A stretch of 64,000 nucleotides of DNA from Trichinella spiralis (lineage: Eukaryota; Nematoda; Enoplea; Trichinellida; Trichinellidae): assembly GCA_000181795.3 (NCBI GenBank), contig CM012954.1:13047618-13111617 (forward strand), in the 5' to 3' direction. Of this stretch, positions 31,218-41,196 are shown one piece after another. The notes under the pieces are model-generated. The model was not told where the DNA came from and ran no database searches. It saw only the letters and a program-made list of their open reading frames with translations. Both the position numbers and the translations under genes were made by a program. The stretch's first letter is position 1; each line of letters starts with the position of its first letter.

Positions 31218-32440
31218 TTTTACTTCACTTGAACGAATTTATTAGTGTATCAACTCATCTCACAGATGAAGTTTTCATTTTTCTCATATTTATTAGTTGC
31301 AGTTTTTTACATGTGAACTTTACTGCATTTGATAATTTTTCTTATTTTACCTAAATTCTCAAATTAATAAAGACGAACCCCTTATATTATTGTTCAACAA
31401 CAGAAATTATCGATTGCATTTTTAGTGACTGAAGATTTTTAGTCAGTTTGTTATAAGTATACCGTTGAAATATTGTTAAATTTGAATAATTTTCATATTC
31501 CATTTTTAGCCGGTTTGATACACACGGGAGGGCAATCAATACTCATTAACAACAGGTAAGCTGTAGCTGGAGTCATCAATTGTTTGAAATATTTGCATGC
31601 AAATCAGTTAATTGAATCTCTCGAATCTGTTACTGCTTCATAGCAATAAATCATAAGCTGGCTTTTGTTAAATGATCAAATCACCTGTTTCCATTCGCTG
31701 AGTTTGAACTAAATCTGGTGCTTATTCATAATTGACCATATGGCTAGTAATGAAAGTCGCAGCAGTCAGTTAACAACTGAACACGCACTGATGAATTTCA
31801 ATGTCTATAATAATTACCTCACTGATGCTATATATTTATGCACGCTTTTACAAAAGCACAGGCATACACTATATGCATATATGACACTATATGTTCAATA
31901 TGCATAACTACAAGATGTAAATAAATGCCAAGTTATATAGAATTGGAACTTGTTGCAATAGTTGGCGAGCAGTTGACAATAGCAATAATAAAACTAAAAG
32001 TTTGCGCTAACAATGAAGAATTTATCTGTCTGGCATTAAAATTTGGAAAACATTTTCAAAGACAACAGCAGTTTGATTTTTTACTACAGAAAACTCATAA
32101 AAATTATCATATAATTATATTTTTGAAATATTAACTATTTTATGTTAATTTCTATTTGTTACATTACCATTTTATTACTTTAAGTTTGATTTTAATTACA
32201 AAAATAATCCCTGAAAATCACAAGTTACCTTACTGTATACTGGAGTAGAATGTTTTGTTTGCGCATTTTAAATTTCCAATAAAGCAAATTTTCTAGCATT
32301 TAATTCATTCAATTATAAAAAGTATGATTTAAATAAATGATTGATTTATTTGTATCGTTGTTCATCTCCTTGTTTTTATGAAATTGATTAGATATTTTCT
32401 TCATTGCTATAGATAGTTCTGGTTTGAGGTTTCAGAAATA
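31218..32440. other. Intergenic between receptor and IK gene
   Basis: About 1.2 kb, AT-rich. The plus-strand frame 31925-32134 (69 codons) has no motif and no upstream acceptor. Near the right end the sequence GGTTTCAG sits five bases before the IK start codon and looks like a splice or trans-splice acceptor. Confidence 0.5.
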
Positions 32441-35400
32441 ATGAACAATAAAGAAGCATCGTCAGGAAATGTGAAAGCAGAAATTGTCGATTCGTCCTCG
32501 TAAGATATATTCTTTCCATTTATTTTATAATATATTTAATTTTAATTTTGCAGAGCTGGACAACCACTTACTAATGATGACTTTCGAAAACTACTTATGA
32601 CACCTCGACCAGTGAGTCAGTCATCACTTCGTCAAACACAGCTTATGGGACGTGCCAAAGTTGCTTCTCGATCCCAGTATTTACTGGTCTTGTTTTTGTA
32701 TTTTGATTTGAAATATTTTTTATAATCATTTAGAAAAGATGAAAAGAAGAAAAAACTGATAAACATCATAAAAACTCAGGATGGTCCAATAAGAGGGAAT
32801 TCACATGAGAAGAATGAGTTGAATGAAATTTTGAAACACTATCGAGACAGAGTATGTTTTTTTTTAATTTTTATTTTTTTATTGTGAGAATTTATCTTTC
32901 ATTCGAGAATCTTTTCAGGCGAAGGAAAGGAGAGAATGCGAACTTAAGGAATATCAACAAGAAATTGATATGCTAGCCACCAGTGGATACAGAGCGGTTG
33001 CTCCTACTCTCAAAGCGTAACCGGTTAACGTTGAGTGGTTGAGCGATGTAGAGTTTGTTGAGTTGTTTTTCAGAGCTGTGGATATGACGGCTAGACGGAA
33101 GCAGATTATCGAAGAATCAAAATATCTTGGGGGCGACATGGAACACACTCATTTGGTTAAAGGTCTTGATTATGCTTTATTGCAAAAAGTTCGAAGTGAG
33201 ATAAGCACTCGAGAAAAACTTACTCCTTCTGTCGAAAAGACAACCACTGCATATACAGTAGAAGACAGTTTGACACCAGAAGTTGAATCATCCATAAAAT
33301 CTTCGACAGGTTTTATTTTTTTTCAGTATATTAATGGAAATTATTAAAATGTTTTTTTTATTATTTAGTTAAAAATATTTACCAGTTGTTATTTAAAAAA
33401 GAAGCAAAGAAAGTGAACGAAATGTTTATTCCATACAGAATGGCTTATATTGTGGAGTTGGACGAGGAAAACGCTGAATCTGACATTCCAACTACATTGA
33501 TTCGCTCGAAACATGAATGTGCTTCTCAAGAAGTAAGTTTGACAGTGTGTTATTATAAAAAGTGATCTATTGACATGTTATGTTGTTTTGACGTATAATC
33601 GTAAACGTTGGTTTTTAATCACGGGAAAGCGTTTGAATTTGCTTTATGTGTATAATCAAAACAGTCTGAACATATTCACATGTTCAGAAGCAGAATATCT
33701 GATCAAGATGAAAATGGAAATTTTAATTATTTGCGTGCAAGTTTTATATATTTGTTTATTTCAGGTAGTTTCAGCAGCCAGCATTGATGATATGATTATA
33801 CAAAAATTGGGCAAAGTTCTGTCTTATTTGCGTGCAGACAATAGGAAAAAGAAAAAAGAAAAAGGTTTGTTAAATTATGGTTAGAAATTGTTTTAGTATT
33901 GAAGGTTATTTGTTTAACTAAAATTTTAAAGTTGGTTTTTTCAAGTCACTTCTGAAACAACGCTATATTCAATATACTGTTGCATCAATTGTGCATAATT
34001 TTAGGAAAAGGCAAAGAGGATGAATCGGTTGCGAATCAAGAGTAAGTTCTGATGTTAATTTTTGTGAATGTCGTAATTTGAATTTGTAACTTATGCAGAT
34101 AGGTATATTTGCATTTTTAGAAGATGAGTAGATGTTGATTTTCAGTTAAATGGTATTTCATTCATTTATTAAATGTTTGACAATAGGTAATTTTCAGTGT
34201 ATTATTTTGCAGTTTGAAGAAGTTGCATTTTATTGTTTTTAATGTTGTAATATATTTCGACTTCGCGTTAGAAAAAACGTTCTTCGATTGTAGCATTGTC
34301 ATTTCTAGCATTTATGAAGATATCGGCGAATATGTACCAGCACTGTCTAGGCAACCAAAGGTGAAATCCGAAGCAGAGGAACAAGGGAAAAAGCTGCATG
34401 GAGATTATGATCGAGTAAATTAGAAATACAAGCATATTGTAATTTTTATTTACTATATTTGCTGTATATGATTTTTTTAGAATTCAAAATTGGAACACGA
34501 AGGAAGCCGACTAAAAGTGATACATAAGGTATTTGAAAATTGAAAATTGTTTGTTCTTTTTTGGATGTTAGGTTTATTTATTTGTTTAGGAAGAAAATAA
34601 CGACTCAACAAAGTTGTGGCATGTGTCCAATGATGAGCAGTTTCACAAGCATTCTTCTGGTCGCTATTTCTCAGATGTTTCAGATGCAAAGGATCAGGAG
34701 GTGAAAGCAATGAGCAGGTAATTTCGATTTCATTTTATTCAGTTAAATAAAATGAAATTAGATAATATACTCTTTATCAGTGTAATTGTGTTGTTGTTGA
34801 TTGTTAAGAAAATCTGACAGACGGAAGGGAACCGCTCAGACAACAGCAACAAATTTTGTTGAACCGAAATCCGTCAAGCCGGATGCACTTAAACTTGATA
34901 CTGGTTCATCAGTTGACAGTTATGCAGAATGTTATCCAAGGTATATTTATTGAAATAAAATTGATTCATTACTTGTCTCTTTTTTAATTATATTTTTATT
35001 ACAGCAGTATGGCGTTTTATGATGCAGCTGGCGATTCTGATGACGAAGCAGATTATTCAAAAATGGATTTGGTATGATTGTTGTGGAAATTGTAATGGTA
35101 GCACAATTATGATTGTTTGTTCAACATAGGGCAATAAAAAGGGTCTTGTCAGACGTTGGGATTTTGACACTGAACAAGAGTATGAAGAATACATGAGCAG
35201 AAGAGAAGCATTGCCTAGGCAAGTTGTCCAAAGAATGAATATCCGTTTTCGAGAAACAAAACGCAATGCTCTAACATCTTCTTCTGTTTCAGAGCTGCTT
35301 TTCAGTACGGCGTGAAAATGAACGATGGACGTCGGACAAGAAAGCTTCCCGGTACGAGGAGTGAAAAAGATGACAAAGCGAAAATAAACCGTCAATGGCA

Positions 35401-35545
35401 GCAAATTACCCAGATACTTTCCAAGAGAAAAGAATTTTCAGAGTATGTTGTTTTTTCTGTTGATAATTTATTATAGCACAGATACATTAATTTTTTGCTC
35501 ATATTTTTCAGAGGAGAAAATCGATCTAAAAGATTGAAATATTGA
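32441..35545 (+). CDS. smu-2: IK/RED spliceosomal protein (SMU-2 orthologue)
   Basis: IK (RED) joins the spliceosomal B complex with SMU1 and affects alternative splicing. Sixteen exons: 32441-32499, 32554-32676, 32734-32851, 32919-33016, 33074-33309, 33369-33532, 33765-33864, 34005-34041, 34309-34414, 34481-34528, 34590-34717, 34809-34940, 35005-35071, 35130-35218, 35293-35442, 35512-35545, giving 562 aa with consistent phases, close to the roughly 557 aa of human IK. The RED N-terminal domain contains TNDDFRKLL, GYRAVAPTLKA and KYLGGDMEHTHLVKGLDYAL. The C-terminal domain contains DSYAECYP, SDDEADYSKMDLGNKKG and RRWDFDTEQEYEEYMSRREA, all hallmark blocks. The Arg-Glu repeat region of vertebrate IK is reduced to a short charged linker after IYEDIGEYVPAL. 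Intron 14 is a clear GC-AG intron. Confidence 0.95.
35219..35292 (+). other. GC-AG intron (IK intron 14)
   Basis: The exon ends CCTAG and the intron begins gcaagt, the exact consensus for GC donors. It ends tttcag. Splicing reconstitutes the conserved block EALPRAAFQYG, so the junction is well supported although no GT is present. Confidence 0.85.
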
Positions 35546-36876
35546 TTTTTTGTTCAGTGCAGCTACTTTGCAGCTTTGTTGAGAAATGCACTTTTTGTAG
35601 CTCATGTTACAGTTTTTTTGTATAAAGGTACAAATGTTTTCCTGTTTGAATGATGTTTGTCAACTCATCAGGACATATCTGCTGAAAGGCTTTGTGAAAT
35701 GGGAAAAGTATAACATTGCAACAGTAAATTTTGATCAGCTTTTTTTGACTGTTAAAAATTTGCTACTGAATTTGCACAGTTCATGAAAGTTGTCTTTCAT
35801 TTTTTGCTTTAAGGACGTCCTGTTATGAATTATATTAATGCAAATTTCATTTGCTTATTAGCCAAACTGAGCAAGTGAACAGGCATCGACTATTTAAGTG
35901 GCAGTTGCTTTGCAGTGTAAGGCAATGAAAATCCTTAAGCCAACATAAAATAAGCAATTTCTAGTTCTGTTTTTTGAAATTGCATAGATTTTCAAAAAAA
36001 GAAAATCCTTTTTTGAAGCAAAAAGGAGTGGATATTATGTTGATATTTCATTTGATTTGTATATAAGCATTGGTAGACAAAAATTTGTGTTTGCAAAGTG
36101 ATAAAATAGATATTTTTGAACGGTATTCCTAAAAGCTGAAAATCATTTAAAAATTGAAAGTTCCATGTTTTTTGGAAAATAAGAAATTAGATGTTACATA
36201 TAATTGAATTTCGTTTTGAAAATATATTTTGGCAACTTTTAATATACATTTTCACTATTAAATTCTTTTAGTATTGCATCCGGAGTAATGAATAAGCGTT
36301 AAACCTGCATGAGCACTTTTATTTGCTTTAAGTAATTCGATATATTTTTAAAATTGAAGAAAAGTTACATGGAATCTGTAATTTATGCTTTCTTTGGCTT
36401 CTTTTTAATATTATTGTTTCTCTATAAATCTTTACAGTAGGAATTGCACTTGCATGTCAATTACGATATAACATAATTTCGTTTTTTTATGGGTCTCGAT
36501 GTTTTAAGTGTTTTGTAAAAGACTGCGTCAACATTACTCAAGATAATTCAACGCTTCTGAAGTTTGTTGAAGTTAAATGTCATCCAGTAACTCACCAGTT
36601 TTTCCGGTAATGTGCATTTTTAATTTTCACTTACAGATCTGCGAATTGCTTGTTGCTGTAATAGCTTGTAAAGTGCAATTGTACAATAAAATTGTTGAAA
36701 TGTAATTTCTCTATTCTTCATTTTGAAGAAATAAGTATGTGTATTTGTGCATTTCTTCTAATGGTTATTGGATTTCAAATGTCACATTCTTTCTTTTTAT
36801 CTGGTCATATTTTGTGTAGTCTGTCAAATCTGTAATTTTTTTTCCAGAAATCAGTTTTTAATAATTTTTATTTTAG
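35546..36876. other. Intergenic between IK and TAF5
   Basis: About 1.3 kb with no supported gene. The frame 35604-35786 lies in the probable IK 3' UTR and has no motif. Immediately before the TAF5 ATG the sequence TTTTATTTTAG abuts the start codon, an acceptor-like site (5' UTR intron or spliced-leader addition). Confidence 0.5.
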
Positions 36877-38676
36877 ATGAGGACTGCAAATGGGACAGTT
36901 GATCTTCAAAATATTGCTGATGTTGATGATCAAATGATAGTGAAATGTTTAAATTTTTTTCGCGTTGAAGGATTCTTTGATGCAGAACGTACATTTGTAC
37001 GAGAATTAAGAAATATTGGTCGTTCGGCTGCCGTAGATGCATATTTGCAACGTGTTGGGTGCACTGTAAATGATAATCAGCTTGCGACCGTGAAGTCATG
37101 GAATCATTGGATTGAAGAATATGATTATTTTTTTCAATACACGAAATCCAAAGTTGATGCACTGTGTGAATTGAGTCTGCTTAATTTTCCACTATTTACA
37201 CAACTGTACATTCAATTATTGAAAGCTGGGAAAATGAAATTGGCCAGCAGATTTTACGATGAGTTTCACAGTGTGCAGAAGGAGTCCATGCAAGAATACA
37301 CCAAGCAACTTGGCTGGATTCACTCGTCCGAACAGTTGGCTGACGACTGGTTGATACAGATTTTGGAAGAGCACAACTTTGTATTATGTTTGTGCTTGGC
37401 TTGTAAGTCGGCATTGAACGAGTTGATGGAGAAACTGCCAACAATTAAAGACATTATCGAGAGTAAGATTCAAATTGAATGCCATGGCGAGGTTTGTCGT
37501 AGTGAAGAACAAGTGGAGCAAATTAGCGGATATTTGCTTGGTGAAGCACCGAGACAGTTGAACCAGATTCCAATTCTAGCCAGTTGTTTTGATCATGGTG
37601 GTAATGATGTGCCATCTTGGGACAGAATTCCATTTCCAATTTCGCGTGACGAAGTGATACTCACAAATAGTGACGAAATCAAGAAGATCTGTTTGAATGA
37701 TGCAAGACCGTCAGTTTGCTTCTATACGGTACTGAATCCACGAGTTGCTGTTTCCTCGATGGTTGTCAGTTCGGATTCGACTTTACTGTGCGTTGGAAAT
37801 TTGGACTGCAGTGTAGAGGTGTTTTCATTGAGCAAAGATTTAATGGAAATGTTAAAACCTGCATCGCAGTTACCGCATACTGAAGACGATCTCGATCCAA
37901 GTTCAATATTTGATAGCAGTTCAGCTCAATCAAAATTCAGCTTGTTTGGTCATTCGAGTCCTGTTTACGGAGTTAGCTTCAATCGGAGCGGTGAATTTGT
38001 ATTGTCATGTTGTTTGAATGGAGAAATAATATTGTGGAATTTGTTAACAAGAACTCGAATTGCCGACTATCGTATGCAGATGTTGAAAGGATTGGACGTC
38101 AAGTTTGGTCCTTATGATGGCTATTTCGTGGTCTCTGATTATCACAGCGGTGGCGCGTTGATGTGGAGCATGGAATGCGAAACACCAGTTCGTGCATTTA
38201 TTGGTCACTTGTCCACCGTCAATTGCGTTGCTTTTCATCCAAATTCTAATTATATTGCCACTGGTTCAAACGACCGAACTGTTCGTCTGTGGGATTTGCT
38301 TGATGGCAAATGCGTCAGGCTGTTCACTGGTCACCAGGACGCAATACAGTCGTTGTATTTTTCCGACGATGGCCATGTTTTGGCATCCGGCGGTCTGAGT
38401 GGTCAAGTAATGTTGTGGGATGTGGCCATGGCAGCTCGATTGGAAGGTTTTAAGCATTCTGATCGCGGCGTCAGTGGATTAGCCATTTCCAGAGATGGGT
38501 CAACTGTCGCTTGGGGCGGAGCAGATCAAAAAGTGATGCTACGTTCGATCGGTGACAATCACAAATCTGAAATGCCATCTGTTCTCACATACCGAACCAA
38601 ATCTGCGCCGGTGCAGCATTTACATTTCACTCAGGAAAATGAATTGATCGGCTTTGGCGGATTTTGCCGTGACTAA
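36877..38676 (+). CDS. taf5: TFIID subunit TAF5 (NTD2 + WD40), single exon
   Basis: TAF5 is a scaffold subunit of TFIID (and of SAGA-type complexes in some species). One exon, 599 aa, shorter than the roughly 800 aa human protein. Residues about 15-50 form a LisH-like helix pair (VKCLNFFRVEGFFDAERTF). Residues about 80-215 form the TAF5 NTD2 helical domain (WIEEYDYFFQYTKSKV, FPLFTQLYIQLL, ASRFYDEFH). The rest is a WD40 propeller from about residue 285, with repeats such as LFGHSSPVYGVSF, FIGHLSTVNCVAFHPNSNY ending RTVRLWDLLDGKC, and FTGHQDAIQSLYFSDDGHV. The long Ser/Pro-rich N-terminal extension of human TAF5 is missing. The first Met is used because an acceptor-like AG directly precedes it. 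TAF6 lies 2.5 kb downstream on the same strand. Confidence 0.93.
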   Translation: MRTANGTVDLQNIADVDDQMIVKCLNFFRVEGFFDAERTFVRELRNIGRSAAVDAYLQRVGCTVNDNQLATVKSWNHWIEEYDYFFQYTKSKVDALCELSLLNFPLFTQLYIQLLKAGKMKLASRFYDEFHSVQKESMQEYTKQLGWIHSSEQLADDWLIQILEEHNFVLCLCLACKSALNELMEKLPTIKDIIESKIQIECHGEVCRSEEQVEQISGYLLGEAPRQLNQIPILASCFDHGGNDVPSWDRIPFPISRDEVILTNSDEIKKICLNDARPSVCFYTVLNPRVAVSSMVVSSDSTLLCVGNLDCSVEVFSLSKDLMEMLKPASQLPHTEDDLDPSSIFDSSSAQSKFSLFGHSSPVYGVSFNRSGEFVLSCCLNGEIILWNLLTRTRIADYRMQMLKGLDVKFGPYDGYFVVSDYHSGGALMWSMECETPVRAFIGHLSTVNCVAFHPNSNYIATGSNDRTVRLWDLLDGKCVRLFTGHQDAIQSLYFSDDGHVLASGGLSGQVMLWDVAMAARLEGFKHSDRGVSGLAISRDGSTVAWGGADQKVMLRSIGDNHKSEMPSVLTYRTKSAPVQHLHFTQENELIGFGGFCRD

Positions 38677-39850
38677 AATGCTCAGTTGACATTGTTATTG
38701 ATATTGCACTGTTGCTTTTATTTTTAAATAAAATGTTAATTTTTCAAATTGATTTCATACTGTAAACTGTTCAATAAATAAGTATAGTACAGCTGAAATT
38801 CAAATATTTACATAGCAGTAAATGTTGACAATAAATTCATTTTTTCAAAGTAACTGTACTGTATTGTCAAGACAATTTTTTGATTTAGAACATATCTGTT
38901 TAGTTTAGTTTAATTTTACTGGCAGTTGAAAAACATGCAGCTAAAGATAGTTTTAAATGTTTCAGTAAAATGAAATATTAATCTGAATGAAACGCAAGGA
39001 AATCCAAGAATGAAAACACGCCACTTTAAATGATTGTTGTTGCATTGATTGATGAGACAAACTCTTCAACTGTACCATAATTTGCAGTTTTATAAGCAAT
39101 GAAAATGCAATTGAAACTTCTTCAGATGAAAAAATGACTGCGACGTTGCTTTGTTGAATTTTAAGGTTTTTAACAAAAAAGTTTCTTTCACCTGAATGTC
39201 AAATATGTAAGAACAGATCAGTAATCCATAATTATCAAGGAAAATAAAACTGATACTTATTTCTAGACTTTTAATATTATAAATGAATTTGTATTGAACT
39301 TATTTGCTTGCATATTTATATAACTGTACAGTCAATTTTTAACCTAGCTTTATTTTCTTTATTGTACAGTAATGCAACGTTATATTGTTTAATTAAATGA
39401 CGTGTTCTTACATTTGAAAACTGTGCAGTATTTGCAGATTATCCTTTAGCATAAATGACATTTTATCATAATTTTACTTGATAAATTATACATATCTTAT
39501 ATTGTAAGTGCAATGACGAATAATATGGGTTTTTTTAATTTCAATGAGAATGTCGAGGCTAGTTAATGGTTTCGATGAATGTTAAGTGTCTCTGTAGTCA
39601 TTATGCTTTTCGAAATGTATCTCTAACCGAATCTTAAAATATCTTACGTTAAATGGTAATGTCTTGGACTGGTAAACCATTCCATTGTTCTATGATTTAA
39701 CGTTTTACCAGTTCTGACGAAGGAATTCAAATTCGACAGCTTACTATCCAATGCATTTCGTAGTTTATTAATAATAATATATAATAGGTGAAATAATTTG
39801 TTGAATTCTTCTAATTTATTATTTTTAGTTTTGAATTGTTGGCAGTAAGA
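38677..39850. other. Intergenic between TAF5 and SPCS2
   Basis: About 1.2 kb. AAATAAAATG soon after the TAF5 stop may serve for polyadenylation. The rest is AT-rich without frames of note. Acceptor-like TTTTTAG and TTGGCAG sites precede the SPCS2 start codon. Confidence 0.5.
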
Positions 39851-41004
39851 ATGTCGAAAAACAAGAAGGTGATTTTTCTACGTCTCTATAATTTTTGTAA
39901 TATTTTGTTGTGGTTTTAGGATGATATACCGAAAACTGAGAAATGGGATGGAAATGCTACTCGATATGCAATTGATGATGCAATTCGGAAGGTAATGGAC
40001 ATTATTTACAATTGATTTTCTGCATTGTATGCATGATTTTCTAGAATTATTTTTTAAAGCTAATATTGTATGTCAGTAATTTGTTTTTGGAAATAATTTG
40101 TTACATGCAGGTCACTATGAAAATTTGAAGTTAGATGTAAAGAATTTTTAAAAAATGATTTATTTTATTAAATGAAATTTTAGTATTTACATGATATCTG
40201 GTATTAAAGAACATGTTTGATTTATTTTAAAGTGAAAGCTAATGCATTTGATAACCAAGCTGAAATCGAACTAAGGTGTTTTATTTAGATAGTAATAGAA
40301 AAGTTTGGTTATTCAGAAGACCATCGTGTAGTGGATTGTCGATTACTTCTTGCAACACTGGCTGTTGTTTTAGCATTATTTGCTTGTGTATGGGATTGGT
40401 TTTATCCATTTCCTCTCTCCAGAGACGTGCTCATATATTGCAGCGTATCATATCCTTTCAATATTTCTTAATTGGTTGTTTTATTTTTATTTAATTTGTA
40501 GAGTAATTGGTTGTACAATTTAAAATTAATTTTGTTAAGTTAATAATTTAATGCATTTTTAATATTTTAATTATATTGATATATTTAATGAACGTATTGT
40601 TTGTATTTTCCTTAACTTCATATGTTTTTACGTACTTCGTGGTTAACGGCCTGTTGCAGTTGTATACATGGTTCGTTGAACGTGGCATTTTTCTCGTAGC
40701 AGTGGATAAATCATCCGATAATCCGAAAAAGAAAGTCTTGTGGATATTTAGTTCATCTATGAAAAGGTAATTTTATATTTTAGAATATTTTAATTTGTGG
40801 ATATTGCTTATTCGTTTTTTAAGATTTGATCACAAATACACGTTAGAGATCAAGTGCAAATCTGCTGGAGTTAGTAACCATGGTAAGCTGACCAAATCTG
40901 TCGCTAGTTGGATTTACGAGGATGGTCAGATTTCGTTGCCGCATTTGCTTGATGACGTGCTGAAATTGCACAATTCTTTGTTAGATGAACGAAAAGTGAA
41001 ATAG
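39851..41004 (+). CDS. spcs2: Signal peptidase complex subunit 2 (SPC25)
   Basis: Non-catalytic ER membrane subunit of the signal peptidase, which links the enzyme to the translocon. Five exons: 39851-39868, 39920-39991, 40289-40449, 40632-40766, 40824-41004, giving 188 aa, a little shorter than the roughly 226 aa human protein. Family blocks include KWDGNATRYAIDDAIRK, FACVWDWFYPFPLSRDVLIYC, YTWFVERGIFLVA, SSSMKRFDHKYTLEI and TKSVASWIYEDG. Two membrane helices at about residues 48-70 and 77-99 form the family's cytosol-facing hairpin. The intron between exons 3 and 4 has no GT-AG solution and fits a U12-type AT-AC intron; the resulting CSVSYFVVNGLLQLYTW matches the conserved second helix. TAF6 begins only 192 bp after the stop codon. 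Confidence 0.93.
40450..40631 (+). other. U12-type AT-AC intron in SPCS2
   Basis: The intron starts ATATCCTTT (40450-40458), the textbook U12-type AT-AC 5' splice site. It contains TTCCTTAAC (40608-40616), the textbook U12 branch point, about 16 nt before the terminal AC (40630-40631). Its length is 182 nt. Splicing joins ...GTATC to GTACTTC and restores an unbroken helix (CSVSYFVVNG) that aligns with the family. Without it the frame stops at an early TAA in the intron. No AG acceptor occurs between that stop and the conserved TYFVVNG codons. Confidence 0.9.
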
Positions 41005-41196
41005 ATTATTATTCTATACGTGATAAGTTGAAATTGATTTGTCTGAAATCGTCGATATTTATGATTAAAGTACTTTGTCGGGCGTTTGTTGTATTTTTGT
41101 TGTTGCATTTCATCTGTTCTTGGTCAGATTTGTACATTTATGTTTTTCTTAAAATGAAAAATTAAGTTTTTAAATATTTTTTATCTAAGTAAAATT
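41005..41196 (+). promoter_or_regulatory. Short SPCS2-TAF6 intercistronic gap, possible operon junction
   Basis: Only 192 bp separate the two genes. The gap ends TTTTTTATCTAAG seven bases before the TAF6 ATG, an acceptor-like site with no obvious donor exon in the gap. This fits nematode operons resolved by spliced-leader trans-splicing, but could equally be a cis-spliced 5' UTR. Confidence 0.35.

Noticed and set aside
31925-32134. 69-codon plus-strand frame
   Set aside because: AT-rich, no motif, no splice context and no relation to the receptor or IK gene.
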